NCBI GenBank assembly: GCA_000729835.1
Contig: JFHB01000044.1
Coordinates: forward strand, 114,108-178,107
Length of the DNA: 64,000 nt
Source of the DNA: Atkinsonella hypoxylon
Lineage: Eukaryota > Ascomycota > Sordariomycetes > Hypocreales > Clavicipitaceae
Direction: 5' to 3'
Every line of letters begins with the position of its first letter. Positions within the stretch are counted from its first letter, which is position 1. The notes under the pieces were generated by a model. It saw nothing but the letters and a program-made list of their open reading frames with translations, did no database searches and was not told the origin of the DNA. Positions 37,101-46,906 of this stretch are shown here, piece after piece. The translations under genes were made by a program, and so were the position numbers.

Positions 37101-39390
37101 GACTCACAACCACTTGCACCAGTCCCTGTTGTTTTATGTCGACGATGCGTGTCCGAAGAATGGGTGTTGCTGCCACAACATCCTCCCATGCTCGTTGAAA
37201 CCGACTTCTATCGACAGTGGGTTGTAGCCGGAAAACGTTTCTAGAGACATAATCGCCAGTGTGTTTGGTCGAAAGGGCAAACAAACCTTCTTGCAGAGAG
37301 GTAGTTGGAAAGATGTCTTCAATCTCAGAAAAATCCACTCCACAAGCAGCGGCAGCTTGGCTTCGTACAGACACCTCGTCAACATGATCGTTCAGCAATG
37401 AAAACTCTCTAATCAAGCTGCTGGCTCCTGAAAAATAACCGACTATTTCTGCCATGTCACACAGGGTGGGACGATTGAAGATGTCAGTGACGCTAAGCGA
37501 CAGGTGTTGCTCTCGTGCGGCTCCGACCAGCCTCATTGCCGCTATGGAGTCTCCTCCGAGGCACAAGAAGCTGTCATTAGCTCCAATTCTGTCACATGAC
37601 AACCCAAGAACAGCTGCCCAGAGATCTCGCAATCGTATCTCCATGGCGGTGGATGGCGCTCTCGTCTTAGTACTCCAGATGATGAGATCAGTTGTTGAGT
37701 AGGATGCACACATCTCTCTGAGTTTACGCCTATCTACCTTACCACTGGCCGTCTGTGGAAACGAATTCAGTGGGATGTAGGTAGAGGGTATCATGTGTGA
37801 CGGCACATGGGCGCTCAATCGTTTGTTCAGCCCGTCAATAACTGTCGCTAGCTCTTGGTTTTGGCTGGAGACTTGCTTCACTATCTGCAGAAACACAACG
37901 AGCAGAGGCTTATTGCTGTCATATGGAGTGACCAGCTCCGCAACTACACTTTGCACATCCGTTTCATCAGTCGCATGCAGTCGCACATGGTATTCGATAT
38001 CCCCCAGCTCTACACGTTGGCCATTGATTTTTACCTGAAGATCCTTGCGGCCGATGTAAGTTAGTTGTCCATCAGCCTCGTAACGCACAAGGTCACCCGT
38101 CTTATAGACAACGCCCTTGCGGCCTATACGGTCTGGTAGCCCGGCAGCCAGCCATTGCGGGTTTTTGATGAAAGCTGCCGCTGTCTTAGCATCGCTGTGA
38201 AAGTATCCAGCTCCTAAAAGAGGACCTTCCAATACGAGCTCGCCAATAGCACCAACAGACACCAACTTCTCGTGACAGGAAGGATCGACGACCCATGTGC
38301 ATAATCCAACTCCTTTGCCAATAGTTGCATTGCGATAGTCCGAATTAACACCATCATTAATCACTGCCAAAGTGGCTCCAACTGTGCATTCAGCGGGACC
38401 GTATAAGTTGACTACACGAAAGTGTTGTGCCCATTGGGAGGCAAGATGGTTGGTCAAAGCCTCGCCAGCAAAGATAACGTGCTTAAGAATGCCGGCCAAA
38501 TCTGGTGGCCGCACCATGCTGCCCACTGATGGAGTTATATTTAGGAAGTTTGCGTTATACGCCCGAATTGAGCCAACTAGGTTGTTGAGCACTTCTTCTG
38601 GTGATGGGATGCAGAGACAACCACCGGCGGCGATAGTGTAGATGAAATTAGACCAAGCAATATCAAAGGAGTACTTAGCAAAGTCGTAAACCCGCGAGTC
38701 AGTGGAGTAACCTAATATAGCCTGCTGGTGGTGAATTGTGCTACAAAAGTTAGAATGAGTGATTATGGTACCTTTAGGTGTACCAGTGCTTCCAGATGTG
38801 AAAATAAGATAGAGCTTGTTCCAAGGTTGAACAGTTGGCAATGTTTTGATGTGGTAGGGAGCGGAGGTGACATCGTCGACAACGATAACTGGGCGTTCGG
38901 TAAGTTGCCTGGCCGTGTTGACGGCCATTTGGGATGAGAGTATCAGGATAGGGTCAACCTGATGAACTATGCTACGTAACCGGTCGTGCGGAAGCGTTGA
39001 TTCTAACGCAACTGATGCACCTCCAGCCTTCATAACGGCAAGCATAGCAATTGGAGTCCATTTGGACTTGATAAAGTACAAGGGAATAATAGTAGTATCA
39101 TCAACCCCCATTTGGACGAGCCGATGTGCTAAATTGGTCGACAGTACATCAAGTTGGCGATAGCTCCAGTTCCCATCCCAAGCACAGACAGCTTGCACAT
39201 CTGGTTGAAATTGAGCCCTTTGTGTAATGATATCGTGGACACAGCTGTCTACAGCAGCTGGAACGGACTGGTTCCAACGCCAGATAAGCTCCAGATCACT
39301 GGAAGTAGCGGTCCGGCCTTCAATGTCTCGAGGGCTGCCGCGGTATATCGATGAGAGACTCTGTGTCCCAGATTCTGGGAGCAGAGACAT
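8490..39390 (-). CDS. Eight-module non-ribosomal peptide synthetase, about 10,277 residues
   Basis: A single NRPS gene, complement(8490..15464, 15532..39390). The 67-bp intron joins HEDPTE to YDISLDISYG, restoring the EDPTEYD motif seen at the same place in the two other post-E condensation domains. Approximate positions of diagnostic motifs: A1 197, T1 612, C1 817; A2 1305, T2 1725, C2 1933; A3 2405, T3 2825, E1 3013, C3 3487; A4 3963, T4 4382, C4 4585; A5 5053, T5 5503, E2 5688, C5 6163; A6 6630 (degenerate), T6 7058, E3 7247, C6 7717; A7 8187, T7 8594, C7 8796; A8 9268, T8 9676, C8 9888; T9 10233. A3-type motifs read FTSGSTGTPKG, E motifs HHLVxDLVSW, and post-E C motifs SHxxxDGAST. There is no N-terminal C domain, no methyltransferase, TE or reductase. 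In order, the product would be an octapeptide with D-residues at 3, 5 and 6. The compound is not identified. Confidence 0.95.
10185..13419 (-). other. NRPS module 8: C7-A8-T8
   Basis: C7 has HHALYDGWS near 12920. A8 has FTSGSTGVPKG near 11505; by-eye pocket D-I-S-S-V-A-M-V-K-K, similar to A1 and A4. T8 reads LGGDSIQAM near 10280. Confidence 0.85.
13420..16690 (-). other. NRPS module 7: C6-A7-T7 (contains the intron)
   Basis: C6 has SHTIVDGAST near 16220, and the gene's only detected intron lies near its end. A7 has FTSGSTGTPKG near 14750 and YGPCECTPTTTV; by-eye pocket D-T-Q-S-I-G-S-P-T-K, so it probably activates the same residue as A5. T7 reads IGGDSISAM near 13525. Confidence 0.85.
15465..15531 (-). 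other. Phase-0 intron of the NRPS gene
   Basis: Minus-strand donor GTAAGC directly after codon GAA, branch point TACTGAT, acceptor TATAG directly before TAC. Removing it turns two long frames into one. The downstream frame has no ATG near its 5' end; its first open codon of that type is GTG at 15425, inside the condensation domain. Confidence 0.93.
16691..21370 (-). other. NRPS module 6: C5-A6(degenerate)-T6-E3
   Basis: C5 has SHTITDGAST near 20890. A6 keeps the overall fold but its core motifs are eroded. The phosphate loop reads FPSHPTHKPKG (near 19485) instead of FTSGSTGTPKG. The pocket Asp is Ser (YSTSISWE instead of YAFDVSWS). The late core motif reads ARKESQEKVHGRIVDL instead of GRKDxQVKINGQRVEL. 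T6 (NGGDSISAMR near 18200) and E3 (HHLVVDLVSW near 17640) look intact. A6 is probably inactive. Confidence 0.85.
21371..26127 (-). other. NRPS module 5: C4-A5-T5-E2
   Basis: C4 has HHALYDGWS near 25625. A5 has FTSGSTGTPKG near 24215 and YGPSECTPTSTV; by-eye pocket D-T-Q-S-V-G-S-P-T-K, almost identical to A7. T5 reads NGGDSISAMR near 22870, and E2 has HHLVIDLVSW near 22315. Confidence 0.85.
26128..29399 (-). other. NRPS module 4: C3-A4-T4
   Basis: C3 follows an E domain and has YPSPPMVDGILLSQ and SHAICDGAST (near 28915), as expected for a condensation domain that accepts a D-configured donor. A4 has FTSGSTGVPKG near 27485; by-eye pocket D-V-S-S-L-S-T-V-K-K. T4 reads RGGDSIGAM near 26230. Confidence 0.85.
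29400..34098 (-). other. NRPS module 3: C2-A3-T3-E1
   Basis: C2 has HHALYDGWS near 33580. A3 has FTSGSTGAPKG near 32165 and YGPCECTPTATV; by-eye pocket D-V-N-S-I-G-C-P-T-K. T3 reads NGGDSISAMR near 30905. E1 has the epimerase signature HHLVVDLVSW near 30340 and the downstream NYHGQFQQLE segment, so residue 3 should be delivered as D. Confidence 0.85.
34099..37440 (-). other. NRPS module 2: C1-A2-T2
   Basis: C1 carries HHALYDGWS near 36930, so it is the ordinary L-L type. A2 has an intact FTSGSTGTPKG near 35460 and an insertion containing three GTAA repeats before it. By-eye pocket residues are D-V-C-S-L-I-L-T-F-K, unlike any other A domain in the protein. T2 carries IGGDSIAAM near 34205. Confidence 0.85.
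37441..39390 (-). other. NRPS module 1: A1-T1 (loading)
   Basis: Starts at the gene's ATG with about 30 unrelated residues and then a C-A linker (LIWRWNQ) with no condensation domain, so this is the loading module. A1 has FTSGSTGTPKG near 38790 and SGKVDRR near its end; T1 carries LGGDSIAAM near 37550. Specificity-pocket residues read by eye against GrsA are D-I-S-S-I-A-L-V-G-K, a mainly hydrophobic pocket. Confidence 0.85.
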
Positions 39391-41185
39391 CTTGATAATT
39401 CAGATTTGATGCGATCCGCAACAAGTACAGTATATCGTGCGGTTCGTGGCGAGGCGATTCAGTTGGCCTGAATTAGCAACTCTTGCCTGATGCCAAACCG
39501 AGGATGCGAGATTCTGAAGATGAGAACTAAAAAATACAGCAAAATGACAAAGACAAGGAAGATAATTGTCGAGGTGCAGCAGTTCGGTAATCTATTTGTG
39601 ACCGCTCAATCTTAAGCATCTTGTTTTCGAGGTTGCACAACAGCGTCATATAGTAGTTAAAGGTACATTAGGACACATTAGGACATATCAGCACGAAGCC
39701 AAAAACTGAAATTTGACAGGACCAGTCATTTCCGAGCTATAATGTGGCCCAGATGGACCGCTGCAATGGTATACGATCAGATCCACCATCCCCGTCTTAA
39801 TAGATCTCGTGCGGCTGATAGAGATACTGTACCTGCCGCGGCATATAGGTCCCTGCGAGGTCACAGGAACATACCACAAGGGTACGATAATATATCATAG
39901 AGAGAAAAAGAGGGGTAACGCAACCTGTTACGTAACGAGTTGCATCACTTTTCTCTACAAAATGGAAGGAAAAATCCCTCTAGATCTCTTCTGTACTTTA
40001 TGATTCATCACAATCACAATTCATTCATTCTCTTCATGACTATTGCATCAAAACGCAGCATTTTACGGAGTAGTGCGACAGTAGTTCGAGGGGGTGTGTC
40101 ATGTTGGTCTTGAGAGGGTGATTTCGCTACATCAACGTCAATCACATCACGCCATTGCGCATACACCCAATATAAGTAGGGGCCAAATATATCAGTGCAC
40201 TGAAAGGGGGTAGCGACAATAGTCAGCTTGGGTCTCCTTGGTCAGACCGGGTCGGCTTGTCTGCATACTATGCATATGTTCTGCATATGCATTGGGACAG
40301 TATGAATTAGTGAATATGCCCATAGCTAACTACTGCTAGCTAGCAAATTGATAGAACTTAAACTATATCAATGTACTTTAGGGTTTATATACGCTTTAGC
40401 GTATTCGAACTTTCATCCCAGCTTACCAAATTAAGTCATGAAAATAATGTAGGCACACTTGGCAGAGGGTTGCTAACCGCGGCAATGTCCCCGCTGACTT
40501 TAATGCCTTTAGAATACCAAGATAGTAAGTATTTTTTGCAAGTCAAGAAGAATTCTTTGTCGGTCTAGATCTAGGATTTGATTCACGGGAGGGGTATACA
40601 TCCTTTGGATCACCAGCGCCTCTCCGCAAATGATGCTCACGCAGGTGAAAAATTACACGGCTACTCGGTTCACCCAATTTAGGTGGACCGAGGGGTCGCG
40701 ATTTTCATCACCCCCTTGCCCTATAGCTATTCGAGTAGAAGCGTCTCCCTTAGTTATAGCTACAAAGAAGAATCAAGTATCATTCTCCCCTCAATCCATG
40801 AGCATGAAAATAGGTCTAACGGACCATTTAGTGATTTCATGAACACGATGTGTTACAGACCGAGGCTTACGTGGCTCAGAGGCGATAGAACGTTTCTACA
40901 TTGGTAATGAATGGGCTGAGCCCCAAGAGTGGCTTTGGCTGGCGCTCTCGCTGTACCAAGCCTGCCTGCAGACGTAATTTTCTAGCTGATTTACTATGCC
41001 TATAGACCTAAAGTTAAGAGTTTAGGACTTTGTACAGAAAACTGTTTACTCTAAATAGTTTCTATTGACTATATTAGTTTACCTATAGGAATCTTTTTCT
41101 AAATTTGCCAAGTTGATTTACTCTTAAGTCTACAAAGTAACTTACAGCATTCTTTCAAAGTTCAGAGGAAATTGATATTGAAACT
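39391..41185. other. Intergenic region upstream of the NRPS
   Basis: About 1.8 kb with no supported gene. It should contain the NRPS promoter and the 3' end of the decarboxylase transcript. I saw only small repeats such as ACATTAGG twice near 39667 and a CATATG-rich stretch near 40270; no binding site can be named with confidence. Confidence 0.5.
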
Positions 41186-42835
41186 TTACAGCTCCTGACC
41201 AACCTCACGCAGTGCTTTAAAGAGTCCGTCTAAAGTTCCTGGTAAAGTCTGAGAGTTTACTACAACTCTGAAGAAGGAGCCTCGTGGTCCTGGAGCGAAA
41301 TCGAACATGAACCCTCGTTTAAGCATTTTTTTTATCATAATTTGTGTTCGACGCGTATTTTCGTCCATGTTATCACTGGCCTTGCCCTCTTCTGGCGCGT
41401 AGTAGAAGCATACTTGCAGGCATGGGGGCGGGTTGAGAGAAAGCAGCTCAAAATCTGCGCTTTGCTCTACCAACGTGGCGAGATACGCAGCCATGTCGAA
41501 GGCATGATTAATTCCTTCTTCGAAACCTGCTGCACCATAGTATATCCATGCCAATGCCATCTTCAAGCTGTCCGCTCGGCGTCCACATTGCAATGTCAGG
41601 TCCGCAAGGTCCCAGACCTCGTCGCCTTCGGGGCCATGAAAGAGATATTCCGCCCGCAGTGAATTCGCATCGTGGAAACGTTGTAAATCATTTGTGAGTA
41701 AGAATGAACATGTCATAGGTACGCTTAGCATTTTGTGTGGATTAACGGTCAACGAGTCTGCTAACTCGCACCCATCAAGCTTATATCGGTACTTTGATGA
41801 AAAAGCGATAGAGCCACCCCAGGAGCCGTCAATGTGCAACCACATGCCGAATTCTTCGCAGACATGCTTAATCTTGTGTATGGGGTCAAATGCCCCAAGC
41901 ACAGTAGTGCCTGCTGTGGCATTGACGTAGAGAGGTGTTTGGTCGTGAGCTTTGGCCTCAGCTGCAAGACGACGTAGAGCAGAAGGCAACATACAACCAT
42001 TCTCATCCACCGGAACACAAAAGATGCTCGACGTACCCATCCCGGCCGCTACAGCAGCTTTCTGCAAAGAAAAGTGTCCATGACAACTTGTAAACACGGC
42101 GAAGCGGCAGCCGTCACTGCCCTTGACTTTAACAGCTGGATAGAGTGCATTGCGCGCGATGATGAGAGACGTGAAATTGGATGCACTACCTCCTTGGCAA
42201 GTGATACCTCCTGCTCGTGGTCCTTCAAACCCGAAATAAGATGCTAACTTGCGAGCTGTGACCTTCTCGATTACAGCGAGAGCAGGTGAGACGTGATATA
42301 CGTGCACATTCGTATTAAGCACTCCAAGAATGATTTCTGAGATGACTCCTACCGGGTTTGTGGTTGCAGTCAGCTTGTCCATGAAGCCTTGGTCCCAAGT
42401 ATTGACACTATGTCGCAAGATGGCTTCAATCGTGCTCAGCAAGCCCTCTTTACCTCGACCGATACCTGCAGGTAATGAGAAGGCCATGCGCCCGAGCACT
42501 TCCTTTGGCGAGTGCGAATCGACGAGAACATTTTGCTGGCCGTTCTGCGCGTCGTGTCGCAAGCGACCGGTCGGCTTGACAATAGCTTCCATATCTGCGG
42601 CTTTCACAAACGGGATGACGAGCGATTTGACAGCGTCGTAGAGGTCTTCAAGCTCGCTGGCCCGGTCTAGGTGTGCTTTTGTCATGTATGGTACAGAAGG
42701 ACCGGGCATAGAGCTATTAACGCCATCATGTACATTGCGAGCACTGTTGTGGGTTGACAGGTCTCCGTTGGAATGATATTTTCCCTTTCCAGCAACCGAT
42801 TCGGCATCGTGTGCCGTGTTCATGATAGACACCAT
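41186..42835 (-). CDS. Group II PLP-dependent decarboxylase (GAD/CSAD-like)
   Basis: A 549-residue pyridoxal-phosphate amino-acid decarboxylase of the GAD/cysteine-sulfinate/aspartate decarboxylase type. It contains GGITCQGGSASNFTSL, YVNATAGTTVLGAFDPI, WLHIDGSWGG and NPHKML, whose Lys (about residue 368) should bind PLP as a Schiff base. The frame is open to 42913, but that codon is TTG; the ATG at 42835 is the first, with a second at 42823. The first 60-80 residues are low in recognisable structure. The C-terminal region (FDFAPGPRGSFFRVVVNS) is complete. It lies 1.8 kb upstream of the NRPS on the same strand. Likely substrates are glutamate, aspartate or related acids, giving GABA or beta-alanine; which one cannot be read from the sequence. 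Confidence 0.9.
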   Translation of the reverse strand: MVSIMNTAHDAESVAGKGKYHSNGDLSTHNSARNVHDGVNSSMPGPSVPYMTKAHLDRASELEDLYDAVKSLVIPFVKAADMEAIVKPTGRLRHDAQNGQQNVLVDSHSPKEVLGRMAFSLPAGIGRGKEGLLSTIEAILRHSVNTWDQGFMDKLTATTNPVGVISEIILGVLNTNVHVYHVSPALAVIEKVTARKLASYFGFEGPRAGGITCQGGSASNFTSLIIARNALYPAVKVKGSDGCRFAVFTSCHGHFSLQKAAVAAGMGTSSIFCVPVDENGCMLPSALRRLAAEAKAHDQTPLYVNATAGTTVLGAFDPIHKIKHVCEEFGMWLHIDGSWGGSIAFSSKYRYKLDGCELADSLTVNPHKMLSVPMTCSFLLTNDLQRFHDANSLRAEYLFHGPEGDEVWDLADLTLQCGRRADSLKMALAWIYYGAAGFEEGINHAFDMAAYLATLVEQSADFELLSLNPPPCLQVCFYYAPEEGKASDNMDENTRRTQIMIKKMLKRGFMFDFAPGPRGSFFRVVVNSQTLPGTLDGLFKALREVGQEL

Positions 42836-44972
42836 ACTTGATGCTGTAGCAACTACTACAGAAGATGAATAAGTCCTGGATGCTGAGGTATATTGGCAAG
42901 CAGTTGGCCACAAATGTCTGAAGAAAGTTTTTGCAGGAGGGGCACGGGCACGATCACCAGGTGCTCTTTCGGTAGGTTCAATGAATTTTCGCCGCCCAGA
43001 ATGCTATGTGAAGGTGTTCAGGGAAGTCAACATTCTGCTTGCTTTTTCGGTGTTCCTCAATCTAAGCCAAAACAGCCTATGTCGTCTAAAGTATTCTTAC
43101 ACTCTGTCATGGGTGTCGTGCTTTGTGTACGCGCTCTGCCATGCTTCTTTGTCTATGTCTCTTTCCAATTTTCTCCATAACTAGTTCAAGCCCTACTCGT
43201 CATCTATCAGCTGCGTGAGAGTCGACATCGTCACCCGAAGAAGGCGTGTGGCTATAACTCCTATGTTCGGCAAGGGGTGGTCGGCGTTGCAAGCCTAAGA
43301 AGGAATAGACTGAAGAGGAGGGGCTCAGATTGGAAGTACAGTATGGAGTACATCAATATACATAGCAGGAGAATCGCTCAATTAGATTACAATCTTCGTC
43401 AGCTACTATATTCTTGCATAGCCGGGTTGTAATCGACGAGATGGTCACGGGTTGTGCCAAAGTGGCTGGCTATACTATGCAATAAAGAGCAGCCAACCGA
43501 TTCACGTCACCGTCGGGGGATCATGACATCCATGTCGTCACATCGCGCAATTATAATTATGACCAAGAGAGACCTATTCCGTACGATAACTTGATTGCAT
43601 GAACGAACAGCTGAAGGGCGGTTCGAAGTCCGCACAAGCATTCGGCTAATAATAGTCACCGTACAGTGGGTGTGGGTTAGAAGGGCACAGCTCCATTAGT
43701 CGTGCACGGTTCGCGTAGCATTTCACGTGATCAGGGTTTTAAAGCAATACCACAAGTTAGTTAAACCTACTGGATTTTTTACTTGTCCATGCGAATTTAT
43801 CACTCCGTCTTAACATATATGTGCCCGGCGCGCGTCGCCGGCCGGACATTGAAGGACGTTCAAGGGTCGTTTCTTCTCCTGGTAAGTCACAGCTTTCATT
43901 GCTATTCTTTTGTGTCATTATGATGAATTTTCCCATGTGAAATTACCGCGGCTTATGACACTCGCGGAGTGGTCTGATTACGAGCAACTCAATGATAATT
44001 CCTGATTTTCCATGCACTGTTATGTCTGTTAATATAATTGCTTAAATATAGATTCTGTGCTAATAGTAGTCGAAGTTCTAGGTACATGCTCGCTCGAATC
44101 AAGCTTCAATTCAAACGTGCTAGCCTCTATCTCCGATTGTTCCTCCTATTTATTCTCAGCCTGCAATCTACTTTTCTGTAGCTTAGACTATATCATCCTG
44201 TTGGGTTATATCAAATTCCGTACAGTCACTTTTAAGTCTCCAACTGTGTTCTCAATTCGATTCCGTTATCATCCCACGTAATCCCAGTTGGTCCCTCAAT
44301 GTGATATAATTCATCGCGGAACTTGGTGTTAATTTCCTTGTTGCCTTGTTTTGGGACTGCTTTATGCAGGCCGCAAGCATCACATCCAGCACAGCCCGTA
44401 CTGTGCGCTGCCGCAAGACCTTTTTACTTCTGTCGACTTGCAGCTGATGGCAGAATAACAAGTGCCGTGGCCCGTAGCACTAAGCGCGTAGCTAAGCGCG
44501 ACACTTCTAAGGCCTATCAGTTGCGTCATTTGTTGTTGACATAACGTCAATATTGTGTATAAGGCTACGAATCAACAGCAACTCGTATCCGAGCACAAGA
44601 AAGAGAACTAAAATATTGACGCTAGGCACTAGCTCACTCTATAGCACGATAGAAGACACCTGAGGACCGTAGGGACCCACTATAAACTAGCTAAATATAG
44701 TGTTAATGGGCGTGTCACGTGATAGGGAGGACATCGTGCCCTCGTGTACGCATAATAGTTGCACTTGTTTTCCTTTCCTCTTTATCGTATAGTCAATACC
44801 ACCTCAATTTCAGAGTTCGAACCTAATCCATTGAATCGTGCCGTGACAATAGGCTAAAATACAGTGTATTATAGCGTTATTTTTAACAAGAACTTCTCTA
44901 CGTAGTCCGCTAAGTAGCTGCGCGTGATAGCTGATTAGAATTGTGCGTCTGCTGCCCTAGGCTGTAGCTTAT
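42836..44972. other. Intergenic region, no gene seen
   Basis: About 2.1 kb between the decarboxylase start and the damaged kinase gene. Several short open frames show no domain or splice logic. A small inverted pair, CGTCAATATT at 44545 and AATATTGACG at 44612, may be chance or the edge of an old element. The decarboxylase promoter should lie near 42850-43400. Confidence 0.5.
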
Positions 44973-46906
44973 TTATGCAGCTGTGATTCGCGTTTGTGCC
45001 TCAGGGTCCAGCATTTTGTATATCGTACACTCAATATGATCATTTTTGTTGAGACCTTCTTTAACGTTGTTGATTTGAGCATGCCAGTTCTTCAGTTTCC
45101 TGTAATCACCACTTTTCTTATCTTCTAGGTTCGCCAGATTCCCAACGTTGTCAGCTTTCTTAGGGTACTTGATCATATGCATGCACACGATCATGGTCAC
45201 GCCTAATGCCCAGATTTCGCCTAGGAACCCTCGCTTTAGGTGATAGTCTTTTTTATCAAGGTATTCGGGTGAGATATATAGACATGTCCCGCCCATAGTT
45301 CGTGTTTGCTGTCGTGCAAGTCCGAAATCGAAGAGCACAGCGCCACGCTTGGCGGAATACGCAACATTGGATGGTTTAATATCATTGTGCATAATCTCCA
45401 GCTTCTCGAGATATTCTAGAGCAGACGATATCTCCATCAATATAATAGAAGCAGTTGCCGAGAACACTGGCATAGTTCGTGTTTGCTGTCGTGCAAGTCC
45501 GAAATCGAAGAGCACAGCGCCACGCTTGGCGGAATACGCAACATTGGATGGTTTAATATCATTGTGCATAATCTCCAGCTTCTCGAGATATTCTAGAGCA
45601 GACGATATCTCCATCAATATAATAGAAGCAGTTGCCGAGAACACTGGAATTTGTCGTTGAAGCGAAATTGGAAGTTTCTCAAGACAAATCATGTGAAGAC
45701 GGGCGTCAGACCATATGAGCTTGACTATGTTCGGCCAGAGTAGACCAAGATTAGAAGCTGGAGCAATCAAGCAGTGCTATTCATACTAGGACTCATATGG
45801 TTAATTTGTTTTAGCAGGGCCACTCCGTGTTCAAACTGGATTACGCGACCAGACAATGATGATTCATTATTGAGCACCTTCGCAGCCAGGTCGTTGGGCA
45901 AGCCCGAATGGCGACAGGCAAAAACCTTTGAGCCCGGTGTTCTATCAATTTCTAGTCGACACTCAATGTTATAAGTGCCGCGACTCCCATCACCAACCAG
46001 GGTGTCAGAGCGTTGCACATCTTGCACAACGAGCGAATCCCCTTGGCGGAGATCCAGAGGTGATGCGGAGCTTGACTTAATGCCTTCAGTCAACAACAAA
46101 ACGCCTGATTTCATGTGAGCATAAGGCTTGGGTAGTGCCATGCTAGTTACGAATGGAATAAGATTAGACTGCTTCTGGGTGTAGTTTCTTCCACCGTATA
46201 AGGCGTCTTCGTCCAATCGGCGTTTGAATGACCGTGAAATCGAAGAGACGACAAATTGCCTCGGCCCAAGGCAAAAGTCCAAGATATGTTGTTCCCTCTC
46301 TCCATCGATAGAGATCCTGTGTGTTCCCTTGGAAATTTGACAACTTTCAGTGAAAAAGAGGCGTTTTTGAACACCGAGCGACTTAGTTGCAGGGATCAAC
46401 TTTTTAACACAGATGTCCGTCAACGTCTCATTAATTAGCTCGCCAGAGTCGCTTTCCGGGTCGTACAAGACGCGAACTTTTAGGTTCTTTTCTCGTGTCA
46501 AAGGTTTTGATCCGGGATTATCGTCGAGAGGAAATGATAGCAGAAAATCAGCGTCCTTGATTCCCTGCTGGACTGTTGTAATATTCCAGCCACTACCTGC
46601 ACGCAGCGGCCTTGCCCTAGTGATTTCGGTTAGAGCTAGCGAGGCGAAAACGATACGAGTGCTAGGCGGCGATTCAGCTAACGCTGCCTTGAAGAATTTG
46701 ACCAACTCATCGACTTGAACCTCGGCGGGCGATATTGCCGCCTTCGATGCCAGATCCTTTCGCATTCGGCCATAAGGGACTGAGATACGCTGATCACGCA
46801 ATGGAACAATCAGTGCTTTAAGTTAAGGGAACCGCTTCCGGTGCTCTTTTGCAATGTCAGAGAAGGGCCGGGTCGACATTCTGTCCCTTACAGCGCCTTC
46901 GGACAT
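44973..46906 (-). pseudogene. Ser/Thr protein kinase gene, apparently damaged
   Basis: The ATG at 46906 begins a short frame (MSEGAVRDRMSTRPFSDIAK..) that meets an in-frame TAA at 46825; the same frame then continues for over 300 residues. It includes a glycine-rich start and AAKVL, whose Lys fits the kinase ATP-binding lysine. The frame ends near 45767, and the kinase domain resumes in another frame with PNIVKLIWSDARLHMICLEKL, then the catalytic loop HNDIKPSN and DFGLARQ, both present twice, and GGTCLYISPEYL. It stops at RITAA near 44973. No normal-sized intron was found to join the two halves. The first stop could instead lie in an intron (GTAAGG near 46890 to AAAG near 46815). The N-terminal domain of about 250 residues is not recognised. 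Confidence 0.65.
45294..45647 (-). repeat. Perfect 177-bp in-frame tandem duplication in the kinase domain
   Basis: Copies 45294-45470 and 45471-45647 are identical base for base. Each encodes 59 residues from PVFSATAS to QQTRTM, covering the helix before the catalytic loop, HNDIKPSN and DFG. The length is a multiple of three, so the frame is kept. Confidence 0.95.

Noticed and set aside
8477..39409. Many open frames of 60-170 codons on the plus strand and in other minus frames across the NRPS
   Set aside because: They are shadows of the long NRPS frame, with no domains or splice structure.
42836..42913. N-terminal extension of the decarboxylase
   Set aside because: Starts with TTG and has no family similarity; the ATG at 42835 is sufficient. 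An upstream coding exon cannot be excluded.
43190..44560. Short frames near 44057-44544 as small genes
   Set aside because: No recognisable motif, start context or intron logic; consistent with chance.
45294..45647. CRISPR-like or minisatellite array
   Set aside because: Only two long contiguous copies without spacers, coding in frame; it is a simple tandem duplication.
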